Below, one piece after another: positions 61,980 to 64,000 of a DNA stretch of 64,000 nucleotides. Each line of letters opens with the position of its first letter. Position 1 is the stretch's first letter. The stretch lies in NCBI GenBank assembly GCA_963662175.1, contig OY759217.1, positions 48,398,108-48,462,107 on the forward strand. The letters run 5' to 3'. The position numbers and the translations under genes were made by a program. Origin of the DNA: Aradus depressus (Eukaryota; Arthropoda; Insecta; Hemiptera; Aradidae). Below the pieces are notes generated by a model. It searched no databases and was not told the DNA's origin. It worked only from the letters and a program-made list of their open reading frames with translations.

Positions 61980-62650
61980 TAGGGAGTTCTATCTAAAAGC
62001 GGTAAATTTGAAATTATTAAAAAACCGTTAAAATCTCGAAAAGAATCGACATGTGTAAAAAATGAATGGCATAATCGCGTTCAGCACATTACTTTCATGC
62101 ACTAAACATAAAGAAATAAATATAAATAATTTTTTATTACGTAGTGTTATGATTTTAATAATTATTAGCAAAAGCAGCCCCCACTAAAACCATTCCTAGC
62201 GTTGCAAGAATTTATGTAAATTTAAGCATGTTTTCCAAGCCTAAGTGTTGAAAATTCGTTATCCTACATTTGACATTTAATTATTATTTACATTTCTGAT
62301 GTTTACTCATTCATTTTTTTTTTTTATACAAAGGTTAGAGCCTGGTGAAAGGGCTGGTGGTTAACTCACCCCCCCCCCCCCCCCTCCCCCTCCCTGCTCT
62401 TTTCTGCCCTTAATTGGAGTACGTTAAGGAGGTTAAACCCAAGAAAAACATCTTAGTAAGACATAAAAGTCTCATTAAAAAAACGAATTCAAAGTATTAC
62501 GAAGAAAAGGGAAAGAAAACTAAGTGAAAATTGTTATAAAAAAGAGAAAATTATTTCTTATAAGATAATGGTTGGGTTTTTTGTGAAGAGGTTGGCTTTG
62601 AAAGAGTGGTCTAACAAGGTTACTGCAGCAATCTACTGATCTCAAGTTGA
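61980..62650. other. unassigned sequence with 16-bp poly-C
   Basis: Poly-C at 62369-62384. A small family-C remnant 'CAGCACATTACTTTCATGCA' near 62081. Nothing else. Confidence 0.4.
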
Positions 62651-62654
62651 AAGG

Positions 62655-63085
62655 TAGTCGGTCAATCATCGGCAATGTCCTTCCCCAGATCAGTCCACCA
62701 TTTGCCATAATATTCAACTGTTGACTTACATAGTGGGGTTCTAAACCTTCATACAAAATTTTGTGTCGATACATTTATTGCATCGGCAGTTATTGGGGTT
62801 TTTGAGTTCAGCCTCTCCCCTATCCCCCCTCCCCTTCAGCCGATATCGCTGAAATTTGACAGGTTATGTCCTCATTGCTTTCTGACTATGAATATTAAAT
62901 TTCATATCCATACATTCATTACTTCAAACAATAGGTGTCATCGTTGGAGGATTCTAAATTCACATATTAAATTTCATGTCGATATATTCACTCTATTGGG
63001 AGTTATCGAGTTCACAGACACACATTCAGACACCCAAATACACATACTATCCCTATGCTCCGTATAGCTGGCGAGGTAAAAATAT
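62655..63085 (-). repeat. TTCCCC element, minus copy reaching the hairpin
   Basis: 'GTCGGTCAATCATCGGCAAT', 'GTCCTTCCCCAGATCAG', three monomers, 'GGGAGTTATCGAGTTCACAG', and the decayed hairpin 'CCCTATGCTCCGTATAGCTG'. The poly-T/'AATCAGGAGGT' segment is deleted. Confidence 0.75.
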
Positions 63086-63089
63086 GTCT

Positions 63090-63885
63090 CAAATTAATAG
63101 TTAACTGATTTGGAACATTAATTTGAGATCAGTTGGAGCGGGATCTGAGGTTTGGGTTCTTATGAGAACTTCGTTTGATATTATTTGGAATGGTTGTGCT
63201 ACTTTCATAATAATTATTCTTTGTACAAAAATTGTCGATTCAAAATGGTTGAAAATCTTATGAAGAAATATTTTTGGTGATTCCGACTGAGAGGGATGAT
63301 ATTGAGTCAAAAGAATCAGAAATCTGATGTTCCGATTTCGGGCCAATACCAATACGTACTGCAGATCTATCAGTCACACAAACCACCCCCTTAAGTCAGG
63401 TGGATATTTGAGAATCAGCTGATATTAAAGTTGACTTCTTCAGGTGTGACGTCTCGTCGCATAGGAATTCTTCTTATGAGAAAAAATATATTAGATTCTG
63501 AGGTGATGTTTGGAAAGATGAATGACCTGTTTTTGTTATCCGTGTAGCAGAGTCTAGAGTATTGTGACAGTTGGGGGTGGCTTTGTGCTGCGGTCTCACT
63601 CACACAGTCCGGGGGTGGCATTGTGCTGCGGTCTCACTCACACAGTCCACAAAGTAAAAATATTCCCTGGAGTTGACCTGAATATATAAGATAGCAACCT
63701 TCTAAGGTCCCTCCTCTAGACACGAATGGTTAGAGAGGTAGTGGTTCGAATCCTCAAATAGTCTATTGTAGAAGAGTTCTTATAATCGTAGATTTTCAGT
63801 AGATTTGAAACTCTATCAGTTGATAGCTGGCTAGTCTATGTACCCTACTCAGAAAACTTATTGACATTTACTTATTTTTATAAAC
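63090..63885. other. unassigned sequence with a local duplication
   Basis: 'CTTTGTGCTGCGGTCTCACT' (63581-63600) is repeated within ~36 bp as 'CATTGTGCTGCGGTCTCACT', a two-unit tandem with CACACAGTCC. The minus-strand ORFs (63101-63621) have no domain. Confidence 0.45.
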
Positions 63886-63889
63886 AATG

Positions 63890-64000
63890 TATTGTTAAAA
63901 ATTAATAGTTGACTTAGTAATAGTAGGTAGGGACACAATCCTCCCCATACTAAATTTTGTATCGATACATCGGCAGTTATTAGTGTTTTTTGTGAGTTTT
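63890..64000 (-). repeat. TTCCCC element, partial, running off the window
   Basis: 'AAAAATTAATAGTTGACTTA', 'ATACTAAATTTTGTATCGAT', 'ACATCGGCAGTTATTAGTGT'. It continues past the right edge. Confidence 0.7.

Overview
This is eukaryotic nuclear DNA that is AT-rich, intron-like and dominated by repeats. Almost none of its open reading frames is a gene. A neuroligin-type exon, arthropod-style non-LTR retrotransposon tails, tRNA-derived SINEs ending in CCTAA pentamers (the complement of the insect TTAGG telomere repeat) and Penelope-like fragments point to an arthropod, most likely an insect. A hemipteran with a large repeat-rich genome is my best guess, but I cannot prove it. There is no operon, CRISPR array, phage or bacterial gene structure.

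Host coding sequence is sparse. One exon of a neuroligin/carboxylesterase-like gene lies on the minus strand (about 6995-7292) with a splice site on each side. A complete RING-finger terminal exon lies on the plus strand (39191-39365), with a stop and a polyadenylation signal. It is preceded by a tandem array of decayed copies of the same exon plus its 3' splice site (38355-39180). A MADF-domain first exon (40493-40615, minus) has a broken mirror copy 600 bp away. A weak HTH-like terminal exon is possible at 44469-44616.

The rest is layered repeats. (1) About 24 copies of a ~330-350 bp tRNA-derived SINE, several with clean target-site duplications. (2) Four copies of a second tRNA-derived SINE. 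(3) About 37 pieces of an element, here called the TTCCCC element, that starts with a hairpin and is built from a variable number of ~126-150 bp monomers; one copy carries seven identical 126-bp monomers (47851-48732). (4) Tails of several non-LTR retrotransposons, including a 1.26-kb R1-like copy with poly(A) and target-site duplication (19360-20617). (5) A GIY-YIG fragment and several hammerhead-like motifs of the type carried by Penelope-like elements, including a pair of related sequences in which one has a GT-AG intron and the other lacks it exactly. (6) A 381-bp MITE present twice with perfect 4-bp target duplications, a foldback family, and a hAT-like insertion inside a SINE. (7) Two large minisatellites (36 bp x 20 and 40/42 bp x 21), long poly-G runs and (AT)n tracts.

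Layout: 1-6.9 kb repeats; 7.0-7.3 kb neuroligin exon; 7.4-16.5 kb Penelope-like pieces, the 36-bp minisatellite and MITE copy 1; 16.5-18.1 kb the 40-bp minisatellite, a LINE tail and MITE copy 2; 18.3-21.1 kb SINE pair and R1-like LINE; 21.4-37.7 kb mostly TTCCCC elements and SINEs; 38.3-39.4 kb RING array; 40.4-41.9 kb MADF palindrome and LINE tail; 42-64 kb repeats again. All family names without a standard name are mine and describe only what is seen here.
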